A stretch of 64,000 bases of DNA from Desulfobulbaceae bacterium (lineage in GTDB: Bacteria; Desulfobacterota; Desulfobulbia; Desulfobulbales; Desulfocapsaceae): contig JAAELB010001113.1 of NCBI GenBank assembly GCA_024227155.1, forward strand, positions 1 to 64,000. Direction: 5' to 3'. Below, piece by piece: positions 13,469-22,684 of this stretch (positions within the stretch are counted from its first letter, which is position 1; every line of letters starts with the position of its first letter). A program made the translations under genes and the position numbers. Below the pieces are notes generated by a model that saw nothing but the letters and a program-made list of their open reading frames with translations, made no database searches and had not been told where the DNA came from.

Positions 13469-14098
13469 ATGCCAAAAACAATGGGTATATTAGGGAAAAA
13501 AATTGGAATGACCCGCGTCTATAGCGAATTGGGTGCTGCTATTCCGGTTACAGTAATAGAGGCTGGTCCTTGTAAGGTCCTCCAGGTGAAGACTCCGGAA
13601 ATTGACGGATACAGTGCAATTCAGGTGGGTTTTTCTGAGCAGAAGGCATCAAGAATCAACAAGCCTGAAGAGGGACATCTTAAGAAGTCTGAATCTGAGG
13701 GTTTTTATTTCATTCGTGAATTCAGAGTAGCTGCCGATGCTGTTTATGAGGTCGGACAGATAATTTCTCTTGATGAAGTGATGAAGATTGGGGACAAGGT
13801 AGACGTTCAAGGAACCAGTAAAGGTAGAGGTTTCCAGGGTGTAATAAAGCGTCACGGTTTTGCAGGAGGTGGTGCTGGTCACGGTTCAATGTTTCACCGT
13901 GCCCCAGGATCAATCGGATGTAGCGCTTATCCTGGTCGGGTTGTCAAGGGCAAAAAAATGCCCGGACGTATGGGTAACGACACAGTTCTCCGAAAGAATG
14001 TCGTAGTTGTGGATATTCGTTCTGAAGAAAATGTTGTTCTCTTGAAAGGACCCCTACCTGGAGCAAAAAACGGCCTGTTAAAGATATTCACGAAATAA
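13469..14098 (+). CDS. rplC: 50S ribosomal protein L3
   Basis: L3 is an early-assembly 50S protein near the peptidyl transferase centre. It is 209 residues, with GILGKKIGMTRVYSE at the N-terminus and the central loop around residues 125-160 (GFAGGGAGHGSMFHRAPGSI). The site before the ATG is poor (cgggtaatatc). Second gene of the S10 operon. Confidence 0.98.
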   Translation: MPKTMGILGKKIGMTRVYSELGAAIPVTVIEAGPCKVLQVKTPEIDGYSAIQVGFSEQKASRINKPEEGHLKKSESEGFYFIREFRVAADAVYEVGQIISLDEVMKIGDKVDVQGTSKGRGFQGVIKRHGFAGGGAGHGSMFHRAPGSIGCSAYPGRVVKGKKMPGRMGNDTVLRKNVVVVDIRSEENVVLLKGPLPGAKNGLLKIFTK

Positions 14099-14134
14099 TA
14101 GTATTTTGAACTAAACAGGTTCGAGGAGAATATT

Positions 14135-14758
14135 ATGTCTACTGTAAATATAGTTAACACTAAGAATGAAAGTGTTGGCGAAATCGAGTTGAGCGATGCG
14201 ATCTTCAACCGCGAGGTTAAAGAATATATCCTCCATGAAGTCGTTCGTATGCAAAGAGCTGCGCGGCGCTCTGGAAATGCCTGCACCAAGACCAGGGTCG
14301 AGGTTGCCGGTGGTGGAAGGAAGCCGTGGAGACAAAAAGGAACTGGTCGTGCTAGAGCGGGCACCAGAAACTCTCCAATATGGAGAGGTGGTGGAGTAAC
14401 CTTTGGTCCTAAACCTAGAGACTACAGTTTCAAAGTGAACCGTAAGGTGAAGCAACAGGCTGTATCTATGGCACTCAGTGCAAGACTCCAGGAAGGTAAT
14501 CTGATCGTACTTGATGATTTTTCCATGGAGCAGACAAAGACTAAGGATTTCGTTGGTATCATGGATGTACTTGATATTGACAACGGTCTAATCATTACTG
14601 ATAATGCTTCTGATAACCTGGCAAAGTCATCTAGAAACGTTAACGGTTACAAAGTTATGTCATCTGAAGGACTCAATGTCTATGACATTCTGCTGCATAA
14701 GAAAGTAATCCTTGTGCAGCCTGTAATCGAAAGCCTTGAGAAGAGGTTAATGGCATGA
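14135..14758 (+). CDS. rplD: 50S ribosomal protein L4
   Basis: L4 lines the peptide exit tunnel and in E. coli represses the S10 operon. It is 207 residues with the exit-tunnel loop GGGRKPWRQKGTGRARAGT. GAGGAG precedes the ATG by 6 nt. Its stop overlaps the start of rplW (ATGA), so the two are translationally coupled. Confidence 0.98.
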   Translation: MSTVNIVNTKNESVGEIELSDAIFNREVKEYILHEVVRMQRAARRSGNACTKTRVEVAGGGRKPWRQKGTGRARAGTRNSPIWRGGGVTFGPKPRDYSFKVNRKVKQQAVSMALSARLQEGNLIVLDDFSMEQTKTKDFVGIMDVLDIDNGLIITDNASDNLAKSSRNVNGYKVMSSEGLNVYDILLHKKVILVQPVIESLEKRLMA

Positions 14759-15042
14759 AAAACATCTATAGCGTATTACAGGGACCTTGTCTAACAGAGA
14801 AGGCTGCTTTGTTACAGGAAGAAGACGGTAAGGTTGTATTCAAAGTACATCCCAAGTCGAACAAGATAGAAGTTAAGAATGCGGTTGAGCTCATGTTCAA
14901 TGTGAAGGTCAAAGATGTAAAAACCGTATCTATGCGTGGAAAGAAGAAGAGGGTAGGAAAAACGGTTGGCCATACCCGTGATTGGAAAAAGGCCTATGTT
15001 ACCCTGTCTGAAGGAACAATTAATTTTGCTGATGAACTGTAG
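14755..15042 (+). CDS. rplW: 50S ribosomal protein L23
   Basis: L23 lies at the tunnel exit and docks trigger factor and SRP. It is 95 residues with the N-terminal pattern GPCLTEKAALLQEE and a basic loop GKKKRVGKTVGHTRDWKKA. It overlaps rplD by 4 bp. Confidence 0.98.
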   Translation: MKNIYSVLQGPCLTEKAALLQEEDGKVVFKVHPKSNKIEVKNAVELMFNVKVKDVKTVSMRGKKKRVGKTVGHTRDWKKAYVTLSEGTINFADEL

Positions 15043-15124
15043 GACTCTTCAAGCATAAAGTTCATCAACCTTCTACATTGTACGATTCTATCTAATCTAA
15101 TAATGATGGAGCGATTGGGAAATC

Positions 15125-15946
15125 ATGGCTATTAAAGTATACAAACCAACATCACCAGGAAAGCGACAGCACGTTTCTACTAAGAACCCTGATCTGTCGA
15201 CCAAACGACCGGAAAAGAGCCTCGTTTGTAGTCTCAGTAAAACCGGTGGTAGAAATAATTATGGCCGGATAACATCCCGCCATATCGGAGGCGGCCATAA
15301 GCGTAAGTATCGAATTATTGACTTCAAACGAAACAAAGTTGATATCGATGCCAAAGTAGTGGCTATTGAATACGATCCAAATCGTTCAGCTAATATAGCA
15401 TTACTCAGTTACAAAGACGGTGAGAAGAGGTATATACTCTCTCCTGACGGAATTTCCGTTGGCGACACTATTGTAGCTGGAGAGAAAGTTGATATCCAGC
15501 CCGGCAATTGTCTACCTCTTGCAAATATTCCTCTTGGTACAATTATTCATAATATCGAGATGAAAATTGGCAAGGGAGCGCAGCTTGTCCGCAGTGCGGG
15601 TGCCTCTGCTCAGTTGATGGCAAAAGAGGGTGGATATGTTCAGGTACGACTACCTTCTGGAGAAGTTCGAAAATTCAACAATGCATGTAGAGCATGTGTT
15701 GGCCAGGTAGGTAACAGAGAGCATGAGAGCCAGAAACTTGGCAAGGCCGGTCGTACGCGGTGGATGGGCAAGAGACCGCATGTGAGAGGCGTTGCAATGA
15801 ACCCTGTTGATCACCCAATGGGTGGTGGTGAGGGTCGAAGTTCTGGTGGTCGGCATCCTTGTAGTCCTTGGGGTGTTCCTTCTAAAGGCTTTAAGACCAG
15901 GAAAAAGAAGACTTCTGACAAAATGATTGTCAAGAAGAGATCGTAA
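15125..15946 (+). CDS. rplB: 50S ribosomal protein L2
   Basis: L2 is a core 50S protein at the subunit interface, needed for subunit joining. It is 273 residues. The signature [19 protein letters not shown] near the C-terminus contains the conserved histidine, and the end is Lys/Arg-rich. An 82-bp gap separates it from rplW. Confidence 0.99.
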   Translation: MAIKVYKPTSPGKRQHVSTKNPDLSTKRPEKSLVCSLSKTGGRNNYGRITSRHIGGGHKRKYRIIDFKRNKVDIDAKVVAIEYDPNRSANIALLSYKDGEKRYILSPDGISVGDTIVAGEKVDIQPGNCLPLANIPLGTIIHNIEMKIGKGAQLVRSAGASAQLMAKEGGYVQVRLPSGEVRKFNNACRACVGQVGNREHESQKLGKAGRTRWMGKRPHVRGVAMNPVDHPMGGGEGRSSGGRHPCSPWGVPSKGFKTRKKKTSDKMIVKKRS

Positions 15947-15963
15947 GTAAAAAGGGGTTACGT

Positions 15964-16239
15964 ATGTCACGCTCAATTAAAAAAGGTCCTTTCATAGATG
16001 ATCATCTTCAGACGAAAGTGACTAATGCTATAGAAAATGGCTCAAGAAAAGTAATCAAAACCTGGTCCAGAAGGTCAGATATCAGTCCTGATATGGTTGG
16101 TTTAACATTTGCCGTGCACAACGGTAAAAAATTTATACCTGTGTTCGTAACTGAGAACATGGTAGGTCACAAACTTGGTGAGTTTTCTCCAACCAGAACC
16201 TACTATGGACACACCTCGGACAAAAAAGGTAAAAGATAA
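15964..16239 (+). CDS. rpsS: 30S ribosomal protein S19
   Basis: S19 is a 30S head protein contacting S13. It is 91 residues, begins [15 protein letters not shown] and carries [15 protein letters not shown] and [21 protein letters not shown] lies 6 nt before the ATG, and the gene starts 17 bp after rplB. Confidence 0.99.
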   Translation: MSRSIKKGPFIDDHLQTKVTNAIENGSRKVIKTWSRRSDISPDMVGLTFAVHNGKKFIPVFVTENMVGHKLGEFSPTRTYYGHTSDKKGKR

Positions 16240-16287
16240 TCGGAAACTGTAGCCGGTTTCTCTCAGGACTTATCAGGAGTACACACT

Positions 16288-16620
16288 ATGGAAGCTAAAG
16301 CCGTAGGGAAATACATTAGAATATCACCACAGAAAGCACGTCTTGTGGCTGATGTGGTAAGAGGTATGGGTGTTGATCAAGCGATCACAACCCTTCGTTT
16401 CATGCCTAAGAAAGGTGCAGGAATTTTACAGAAGATTATCGAGTCGGCAGTTGCCAATGCAACACAGGATGATGCTGCTGATGTGGATAACCTTTATGTA
16501 AAAACTATTTTTATAGATGGTGGGCCATCCCTTAAAAGGATTCGCCCAAGAGCACAGGGTAGAGCTACAGGTATCATAAAAAGAACGAGTCATATAACTG
16601 TAGTTTTAGATGAGAACTAA
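16288..16620 (+). CDS. rplV: 50S ribosomal protein L22
   Basis: L22 lines the exit tunnel with its long beta-hairpin. It is 110 residues, with KYIRISPQKARLVADVVRG at the start and the hairpin RIRPRAQGRATGIIKRTSH intact, so no macrolide-resistance-type change is evident. AGGAG precedes the ATG by 8 nt. Confidence 0.98.
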   Translation: MEAKAVGKYIRISPQKARLVADVVRGMGVDQAITTLRFMPKKGAGILQKIIESAVANATQDDAADVDNLYVKTIFIDGGPSLKRIRPRAQGRATGIIKRTSHITVVLDEN

Positions 16621-16692
16621 TCTGTAATAGTTTATATAACTACAGACTTTTTCTAATAATTAATTGAACAATGGATTTGTTGGAGGACTGTT

Positions 16693-17343
16693 TTGGGGCA
16701 GAAGGTTAATCCACACGGACTGAGACTGAATATTACCCGGACTTGGGATTCAATCTGGTATGCTGATAAAGAATATTCCACATATTTGATTGAAGACCAA
16801 AAATTGAAGAAGTTTCTCAAAAAGCGTCTCCAGCACGCTGGTTTGTCTAGAGTTAAGATAGAGCGTACTGGAGAGCAGGTACGGATCAAACTCTTTACAG
16901 CCAGACCTGGTATCGTAATCGGTAAAAAAGGCGCCGAGATTGAGATTCTTAAAAAAGAACTTGAAAAGCTGATTTCTAGAAAGGTAACTCTGGACATACA
17001 GGAAGTACGTCGCCCTGAGGCGGATGCACAACTTGTAGCTGAGAATATCGCACAGCAGCTTATTCGTCGTATTGCTTTTAGAAGGGCAATGAAAAAAGCA
17101 GTAAGCTCTGCATTACGCTTTGGCGTGCAGGGTATCAAAATTTCATGCTCTGGAAGATTAGGCGGCGCGGAAATGTCTCGTTGTGAATGGGTACGTGAAG
17201 GTCGTGTACCTCTCCATACATTAAGAGCTGACGTGGATTACGCTCTTGCTGAGGCCAACACCACATATGGTATCATAGGCGTTAAGGTCTGGATATTTAA
17301 TGGTGAAGTCCTAAGCGAAAATGATGCAGCTACTGCTAAATAA
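16693..17343 (+). CDS. rpsC: 30S ribosomal protein S3 (TTG start)
   Basis: S3 forms part of the mRNA entry channel. It is 216 residues with N-terminal [19 protein letters not shown], a KH domain motif [13 protein letters not shown] and the C-terminal GVKVWIF. The start is TTG at 16693, chosen because GGAGG sits 6 nt upstream and no ATG fits the conserved N-terminus. Confidence 0.98.
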   Translation: MGQKVNPHGLRLNITRTWDSIWYADKEYSTYLIEDQKLKKFLKKRLQHAGLSRVKIERTGEQVRIKLFTARPGIVIGKKGAEIEILKKELEKLISRKVTLDIQEVRRPEADAQLVAENIAQQLIRRIAFRRAMKKAVSSALRFGVQGIKISCSGRLGGAEMSRCEWVREGRVPLHTLRADVDYALAEANTTYGIIGVKVWIFNGEVLSENDAATAK

Positions 17344-17384
17344 CAGTTCTGCAAGATAGTTCCATTATCTATTTGGAGTAGAAG

Positions 17385-17801
17385 ATGTTAAGTCCTAAAA
17401 AGGTTAAACATAGAAAAGTATTTAAGGGCCGAATGAGAGGCAAGGCGCTACGAGGCTCCTCTATTTCTTTCGGTGATTATGCTCTTAAAGCCACTTGCTG
17501 TGGCTATATGAGCAATCAACAAATTGAAGCTGCGCGTATTACTATTAACAGAACCATGAAGCGTGGCGGTAAGGTATGGATTAGAGTTTTCCCAGACAAA
17601 CCTCTTACCAAAAAACCAGCCGAAACAAGAATGGGTAAGGGTAAAGGTAGTCCTGAGTCCTGGGTAGCTGTGGTTAAGCCAGGAACTATTCTTTATGAAA
17701 TTACCGGCGTCAGTGAGGAAGTTGCTATGAAAGCACTGACTCTTGCTGGTAACAAATTACCTTTTTCTACCAAAGTAATAACAAAGAGGAACACGTTATG
17801 A
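17385..17801 (+). CDS. rplP: 50S ribosomal protein L16
   Basis: L16 lies near the A-site tRNA and organises the peptidyl transferase centre. It is 138 residues, beginning [19 protein letters not shown], with [17 protein letters not shown]. Its TGA overlaps the rpmC ATG by 4 bp. Confidence 0.98.
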   Translation: MLSPKKVKHRKVFKGRMRGKALRGSSISFGDYALKATCCGYMSNQQIEAARITINRTMKRGGKVWIRVFPDKPLTKKPAETRMGKGKGSPESWVAVVKPGTILYEITGVSEEVAMKALTLAGNKLPFSTKVITKRNTL

Positions 17802-17986
17802 AAACGGAAGAAATCCGTAATATGTCTGCTGAAGACCTAGAGAAAAATTTAAAGGATTTGCATGAGGAATTGGGGAATCTCTCCTTCCAGCATGGCATAA
17901 GACCTCTAGAAGACACATCTCGACTAAAGAAAATTAGAAAAGATATTGCTAGAATCGAGACCATTAAAGGACAAGCTGCTAATTAA
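17798..17986 (+). CDS. rpmC: 50S ribosomal protein L29
   Basis: L29 is a small helical protein at the tunnel exit next to L23. It is 62 residues with [19 protein letters not shown] and the usual second helix ending [16 protein letters not shown] lies 8 nt before the ATG, and translation is coupled to rplP. Confidence 0.97.
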   Translation: MKTEEIRNMSAEDLEKNLKDLHEELGNLSFQHGIRPLEDTSRLKKIRKDIARIETIKGQAAN

Positions 17987-18051
17987 CAGCTTGTCGAGAA
18001 ATTTATTTTGGTATGGTCAGGTTCTAAAAAACATCACTAGTTGACTAAATT

Positions 18052-18315
18052 ATGAGTGAAATAAACAAAGCTAGAAAGACAAGAACCGGTTCTGTTGTGA
18101 GCAACAGAATGGAAAAAAGTGTTGTCGTTCGGGTAGAGCGCAAGGTTCGCCATAAGCTATATGGTAAATTTATGAAAACCTGTGTCAAATACTTGGCGGA
18201 CGATCCTGAAAACCGTTGCAATATCGGTGATACAGTACTGATAGAAGAGTGTCGCCCATTAAGCAAAAGAAAAAGGTGGCGGGTAAAAACAATCTTGGAA
18301 CAAGCTGTTATATAA
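18052..18315 (+). CDS. rpsQ: 30S ribosomal protein S17
   Basis: S17 is a primary 16S rRNA-binding protein. It is 87 residues with the OB-fold pattern RTGSVVSNRMEKSVVVRVER and IEECRPLSKRKRWRV. No clear Shine-Dalgarno precedes the ATG (ttgactaaatt). Confidence 0.98.
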   Translation: MSEINKARKTRTGSVVSNRMEKSVVVRVERKVRHKLYGKFMKTCVKYLADDPENRCNIGDTVLIEECRPLSKRKRWRVKTILEQAVI

Positions 18316-18370
18316 CAGGTCCAAAAGATCAGGTTAAAGTTTAGTTTCAGATGAGATATCAGGTGAAATT

Positions 18371-18739
18371 ATGATACAGACAGAAACAGTACTCAACGTT
18401 GCTGATAACTCCGGGGCAAAAAAAGTACTTTGTATTAGAGTCCTCGGAGGAACTGGTAAACGTTACGCTACCATAGGCGATGTTATCGTCGTGACGGTAA
18501 AAGAAGCTCTTCCCAACGCAAAGGTAAAAAAAGGCGATGTGATGCAGGCTGTTATCGTTCGCACCGCAAAAGAAATGAAGCGAATGGATGATACCTGGGT
18601 CAAGTTTGACGACAACGCTGCAGTAATGCTGGCGGCGACGGGTGAACCCATTGGAACACGTATTTTTGGTCCAGTTGCCAGGGAACTTAGAAACCAGGGT
18701 TTCATGAAAATTATATCGTTAGCCCCAGAAGCGCTCTAA
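18371..18739 (+). CDS. rplN: 50S ribosomal protein L14
   Basis: L14 makes an intersubunit bridge and is the docking site of the silencing factor RsfS. It is 122 residues, beginning [19 protein letters not shown] and ending [16 protein letters not shown] lies 4 nt before the ATG. Confidence 0.99.
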   Translation: MIQTETVLNVADNSGAKKVLCIRVLGGTGKRYATIGDVIVVTVKEALPNAKVKKGDVMQAVIVRTAKEMKRMDDTWVKFDDNAAVMLAATGEPIGTRIFGPVARELRNQGFMKIISLAPEAL

Positions 18740-18793
18740 TCACGCAGCAATACTTGTGTGGGCTAGATACATTGATTGAATAAAGGTACAGCA

Positions 18794-19129
18794 ATGAAAC
18801 AAGGTAAAACATACCTGAAAAAAGATGATCAGGTTGAAGTAATTGCCGGTAAAGATAAGGGCAGGGTAGGAAAGGTACTTCGGGTCCTTCGCGATAAGGA
18901 TAAGGCTCTGGTGGAACGTATTAATATGATTAAGCGTCATACCAAGCCTCAGGAAATGAATCAACAGGGACAGATCGTAGATAGAGAAGCTCCTATTCAT
19001 GTTTCCAATCTTCAGCTTATCTGCCCCGAGTGCACCAAAACCGGTCGCATAGGAAAGAAGATCCTCGAGGATGGCACAAAAGTACGATTCTGTAAAAGTT
19101 GTGGCGAATCCATCGAGAGTAAATCATAG
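18794..19129 (+). CDS. rplX: 50S ribosomal protein L24, zinc-ribbon form
   Basis: L24 is an assembly initiator of the 50S subunit. I place the start at ATG 18794 (AAAGG 7 nt upstream), giving 111 residues; an upstream TTG at 18776 would add six residues. The KOW motif lies in the first 40 residues. The C-terminus carries CPEC and CKSC, a four-cysteine zinc-ribbon-like pattern. Confidence 0.97.
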   Translation: MKQGKTYLKKDDQVEVIAGKDKGRVGKVLRVLRDKDKALVERINMIKRHTKPQEMNQQGQIVDREAPIHVSNLQLICPECTKTGRIGKKILEDGTKVRFCKSCGESIESKS

Positions 19130-19159
19130 GTTATCAAATACGATACGCTAGGAGTTATC

Positions 19160-19699
19160 ATGGGTGCGCTTAAAGATATATATGCAAATGAGTGTGTACC
19201 TGCACTCAAAGAGGAATTTGGCTATACCAATGCCATGCAGATTCCTCAACTTGAAAAAATAGTTCTTAATATGGGTCTCGGAGAAGCTGTCCAGAACCCG
19301 AAGATTGTTGAAGGTGCTGCTGAAGAGCTGACCAGGATTTCCGGCCAGAAAGCAGTAATCACCAAGGCTAAAAAGTCCATCGCCACATTTAAATTACGTG
19401 AAGGTATGCCCATTGGTTGTCGGGTTACTCTGCGTGGTGAAAAGATGTATGACTTTTTCAGTAAATTGGTAAACATCGCCTTGCCGCGTGTCCGGGATTT
19501 CAGGGGACTTTCCCCAAAAGGATTTGATGGTCGCGGGAATTATTCGATGGGTATACAGGAGCAAATTATTTTTCCTGAAATTGACTACGATAAAATTGAC
19601 AAAATCAAAGGTCTTAACATCACCATCGTTACATCAGCACCAACAGATAATGAAGGACGTTCCTTGTTGAAAAACTTGGGAATGCCCTTTAAAAAATAA
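19160..19699 (+). CDS. rplE: 50S ribosomal protein L5
   Basis: L5 binds 5S rRNA and contacts P-site tRNA. It is 179 residues with [30 protein letters not shown] and the C-terminal [21 protein letters not shown] lies 5 nt before the ATG. Confidence 0.99.
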   Translation: MGALKDIYANECVPALKEEFGYTNAMQIPQLEKIVLNMGLGEAVQNPKIVEGAAEELTRISGQKAVITKAKKSIATFKLREGMPIGCRVTLRGEKMYDFFSKLVNIALPRVRDFRGLSPKGFDGRGNYSMGIQEQIIFPEIDYDKIDKIKGLNITIVTSAPTDNEGRSLLKNLGMPFKK

Positions 19700-19746
19700 T
19701 ATATTTTTTCTGAAGATCATTTAATAGAGAGAATTTGGAGGTCGGT

Positions 19747-19932
19747 TTGGCTAAAAAATCCATAATTGCAAAAGCACAACGCAAACCAAAATACGCAGTG
19801 CGTAAATACAACAGATGTCCATTATGTGGGCGTCCACGAGGCTTCATCAGAAAATTTGGTGTTTGCAGAATATGCTTCCGTAAACTGGCATCCAGCGGAG
19901 AAATTACCGGCGTAACGAAATCCAGCTGGTAA
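19747..19932 (+). CDS. rpsN: 30S ribosomal protein S14, zinc type (TTG start)
   Basis: S14 of the short zinc-binding type: 61 residues with CPLCGRPRG and CRICFRKLA, the classic two CxxC pairs. I choose TTG 19747, giving [14 protein letters not shown], because GGAGGT ends 4 nt before it and the family begins this way. An in-frame TTG at 19735 would add four residues but overlaps that ribosome binding site. Confidence 0.96.
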   Translation: MAKKSIIAKAQRKPKYAVRKYNRCPLCGRPRGFIRKFGVCRICFRKLASSGEITGVTKSSW

Positions 19933-19990
19933 AAATTCCAAACTCTGTTTGATTTAAGTTTACTACTTTGAAAAATAAGGAGTGTTCGCT

Positions 19991-20389
19991 ATGTCTATGA
20001 GCGATCCCCTGGCAGACATGCTGACCAGGATTAGAAATGCAGTAATGGTAAAATTTGATTCCGTTGAGATGCCTACTTCCACCGTCAAGGTTGATGTAGC
20101 AAAAGTGCTCAAGGAAGAAGGTTACATCTCTGATTACCGCGTAGTGGAAGGAGCTGTTCAGGGCGTCTTGAAAATTGATCTCAAGTATGGTCCGAACAAC
20201 GAGGCAGTTATCAGTGGCATAAAGCGTGTCAGTAAGCCAGGGTTACGTAAGTATACCAAGGCAACAACCATTCCAAAAGTTTTGAATGGTCTAGGGATCG
20301 CTATTGTCTCTACCTCTAAGGGGGTCGTTACTGATAAAACAGCTCGTGCCCTCAATGCTGGTGGTGAAATAATTTGTGAGGTCTGGTAG
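19991..20389 (+). CDS. rpsH: 30S ribosomal protein S8
   Basis: S8 binds the centre of 16S rRNA and in E. coli represses the spc operon. I start it at ATG 19991, after AAGGAG with an 8-nt spacer, giving 132 residues beginning [17 protein letters not shown]. An in-frame GTG lies 9 bp upstream. The C-terminal [20 protein letters not shown] is typical. Confidence 0.97.
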   Translation: MSMSDPLADMLTRIRNAVMVKFDSVEMPTSTVKVDVAKVLKEEGYISDYRVVEGAVQGVLKIDLKYGPNNEAVISGIKRVSKPGLRKYTKATTIPKVLNGLGIAIVSTSKGVVTDKTARALNAGGEIICEVW

Positions 20390-20412
20390 ACCCGCGGGTA
20401 ACGGAGGAAAAT

Positions 20413-20952
20413 ATGTCTCGTATAGGTAAGCAACCAATTCCGGTACCTGCCGGAGTGAAGGTTGATCTAAAGGGTCAACTGATCACTGTTACAGGATCTA
20501 AGGGCACACTGAAGCGTGAAGTTATCGCTGACATAGAAGTATCTATTGCTGATAATGTAATCGAGGTGAAGAACCGAGTTGAAACCACTAAAGTAAACGC
20601 TTTTCGTGGTTTGACACGTAGTCTCATCAACAACATGGTTATTGGTGTCGTGGATGGATTTAAGAAGGTTCTAGTTATTGAAGGCGTTGGTTACAAAGCA
20701 AACGTGAGCGGTTCTAACCTGACACTCAATGTCGGGTACTCTAACCCCGTTGACTTCAAATTGCCAAAGGAAGTAACGGCGACTGTTGATGGTAATACTA
20801 AGATCACTCTCGAATCTATTGATAAAGAGTTACTTGGACTTGTAGCCTCAAAAATACGCCAGGTCAGAAAACCTGAACCATATAAAGGTAAAGGAATTCG
20901 TTACGAAGATGAGCATATCGTTCGTAAGGTTGGTAAAGCAGGCGCCGCTTAA
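20413..20952 (+). CDS. rplF: 50S ribosomal protein L6
   Basis: L6 is a two-domain protein near the factor-binding site. It is 179 residues with N-terminal SRIGKQPIPVPAGV and the C-terminal signature PEPYKGKGIRYEDEHI. GGAGG lies 5 nt before the ATG. Confidence 0.99.
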   Translation: MSRIGKQPIPVPAGVKVDLKGQLITVTGSKGTLKREVIADIEVSIADNVIEVKNRVETTKVNAFRGLTRSLINNMVIGVVDGFKKVLVIEGVGYKANVSGSNLTLNVGYSNPVDFKLPKEVTATVDGNTKITLESIDKELLGLVASKIRQVRKPEPYKGKGIRYEDEHIVRKVGKAGAA

Positions 20953-21001
20953 ATATTTTAAAAGGCCTCAAGGCTGTTAATAAAATGAATGGTAAATTGT
21001 A

Positions 21002-21367
21002 ATGGCTAGAACGAATCCAAAGACCATAGCTAGGGCAAAACGAGTTCGCAGAATCCGTAAAAAGATTTCAGGTACTAGTGAACGTCCTCGGCTTAGAGTC
21101 TTTAAAAGTAATAAACACATATATGCACAGATAATCGACGATTCGGCAGGAAAGACACTTGTCTCTATGTCCACCGTTGACAAAGAATTTCAGCCAGGTG
21201 AAGAAACAGCGAAAACACCTGTAGCCAAGAAAGTTGGAGAAGCACTCGCTCTCCGGGCAAAGGCTGCTGGAATTACCAAGGTTATCTTTGATCGGGGCGG
21301 TTCTGTATACCACGGCAGAGTTAAATCTCTTTCTGAGGGTGCTCGGGAAGGTGGACTTGAATTTTAA
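21002..21367 (+). CDS. rplR: 50S ribosomal protein L18
   Basis: L18 binds 5S rRNA together with L5. It is 121 residues with the basic N-terminus [20 protein letters not shown] and the C-terminal [20 protein letters not shown]. The site before the ATG is weak. Confidence 0.98.
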   Translation: MARTNPKTIARAKRVRRIRKKISGTSERPRLRVFKSNKHIYAQIIDDSAGKTLVSMSTVDKEFQPGEETAKTPVAKKVGEALALRAKAAGITKVIFDRGGSVYHGRVKSLSEGAREGGLEF

Positions 21368-21394
21368 TGATTTATACTAAAACGGGGGTGTCCC

Positions 21395-21907
21395 TTGTCT
21401 GATTTCAAACGTTCCAAAGGTGCAGCAACTGAGGAGCTGATAGAAAAAATTGTTTTTATTAACCGGGTTGCTAAGGTAGTAAAAGGTGGACGTAGGTTCA
21501 GCTTTAGTGCAATCGTTGTAGTAGGTGACGGTAAAGGAAAGGTTGGCTATGGCCTTGGTAAAGCGAACCAGGTACCTGAAGCTATTCGTAAGGGTGTAGA
21601 GAAAGCAAGAAAAGCTATGTTTACTGTATCTCTCACTGAGAATTCAATTCCACATACAGTTGAAGGTCACTTTGGAGCTGGTAAAGTTTTGCTTAAACCC
21701 GCTTCCGCTGGTACCGGTCTTATCGCCGGTGGACCTGTTCGTGCTGTCTTAGAAGCAGTTGGTGTCTCCAATATACTCACTAAATGTCTCGGATCTCACA
21801 ATCCTCATAACATGGTCAAAGCGACACTGGCCGGCCTTAAGGAGTTGCGTTCTGCAGAGAAAATAGCCGAGTTGCGTGGAAAAACAGTAGAAGAAATAAC
21901 TGCATAA
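21395..21907 (+). CDS. rpsE: 30S ribosomal protein S5 (TTG start)
   Basis: S5 lies at the mRNA entry channel and affects accuracy. It is 170 residues with [20 protein letters not shown] and [18 protein letters not shown]. The TTG start follows GGGGTG. A hairpin with a T-tract follows the gene at 21912-21965. Confidence 0.98.
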   Translation: MSDFKRSKGAATEELIEKIVFINRVAKVVKGGRRFSFSAIVVVGDGKGKVGYGLGKANQVPEAIRKGVEKARKAMFTVSLTENSIPHTVEGHFGAGKVLLKPASAGTGLIAGGPVRAVLEAVGVSNILTKCLGSHNPHNMVKATLAGLKELRSAEKIAELRGKTVEEITA

Positions 21908-21911
21908 TTTT

Positions 21912-21965
21912 CAATACTATCGATCCGTAAAAAGGTTCGGCAAAAACAGTATTGGGTAATTTTTT
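21912..21965 (+). terminator. candidate attenuator hairpin between rpsE and rpmD
   Basis: CAATACT at 21912-21918 pairs with AGTATTG at 21948-21954, and a T-rich stretch follows at 21960-21965, all in the 78-bp gap inside the spc operon. It resembles a leaky intrinsic terminator. Because essential genes lie downstream, it would have to be partial or processed. Confidence 0.4.
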
Positions 21966-21985
21966 GATAAAAAGAAGGTAGTCAA

Positions 21986-22168
21986 ATGGCCGAGACAATT
22001 ACTTTTACTCTGGTTAAGAGTGGCATTGGCAGCACAAAAAAAATCAATGCTACCTTAACAGGGCTTGGGCTCACCAAAATGAATAAGACTGTCACCAGAA
22101 AGGATACCGCCGAGATTCGGGGAATGCTGCGAAAGGTATCCCATCTTGTACGTATAGAGGAGATATAG
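21986..22168 (+). CDS. rpmD: 50S ribosomal protein L30
   Basis: L30 is a small 50S protein; 60 residues with ITFTLVKSGIGSTKKINATL and MNKTVTRKDTAEIRGMLRKV. GAAGGT lies 6 nt before the ATG. It ends one base before rplO begins. Confidence 0.97.
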   Translation: MAETITFTLVKSGIGSTKKINATLTGLGLTKMNKTVTRKDTAEIRGMLRKVSHLVRIEEI

Positions 22169-22169
22169 C

Positions 22170-22610
22170 ATGTTATCTTTAGCAAAACTTTCGCCAAAGG
22201 AAGGGTCTAGCAAGCAGCGTAAGCGGCTTGGACGTGGTCCTGGAAGTGGTCATGGAAAGACAGCAGGTCGGGGTCACAAGGGATTTAAGTCCCGATCAGG
22301 ATCCGGTGTTAAACCTGGATTTGAGGGCGGCCAGATGCCACTTCAGCGTCGCTTGCCCAAAAAAGGTTTTAATAATATTTTTAGAAAAGAATACTGCTTG
22401 GTCTCTCTTGATCAACTTAATCGCTTCGATGCGGATACAACAATTACTGTTGAAGCACTACTCGAAGCGGGAATGATAAAGAAAAATAGTCTCGTCAAAG
22501 TTCTTGCAAATGGTGAGATCTCCAAAGCCATCAAAGTTAAAGTTGATAAAGTTTCGAAGGGTGCCCAGGCAAAAATCGAAGCAGCTGGTGGATCAGTTTT
22601 AACCGATTAG
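22170..22610 (+). CDS. rplO: 50S ribosomal protein L15
   Basis: L15 is a late-assembly 50S protein. It is 146 residues with the glycine-rich N-terminus KRLGRGPGSGHGKTAGRGHK and the C-terminal KGAQAKIEAAGGSV. GAGGAG lies 7 nt before the ATG. Confidence 0.99.
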   Translation: MLSLAKLSPKEGSSKQRKRLGRGPGSGHGKTAGRGHKGFKSRSGSGVKPGFEGGQMPLQRRLPKKGFNNIFRKEYCLVSLDQLNRFDADTTITVEALLEAGMIKKNSLVKVLANGEISKAIKVKVDKVSKGAQAKIEAAGGSVLTD

Positions 22611-22684
22611 TAATTCGTGGTGTTGCTGAAGATCTTGTTGATATATTAACATATTTTAAAATGAAGCGCATATAGGTATAGATA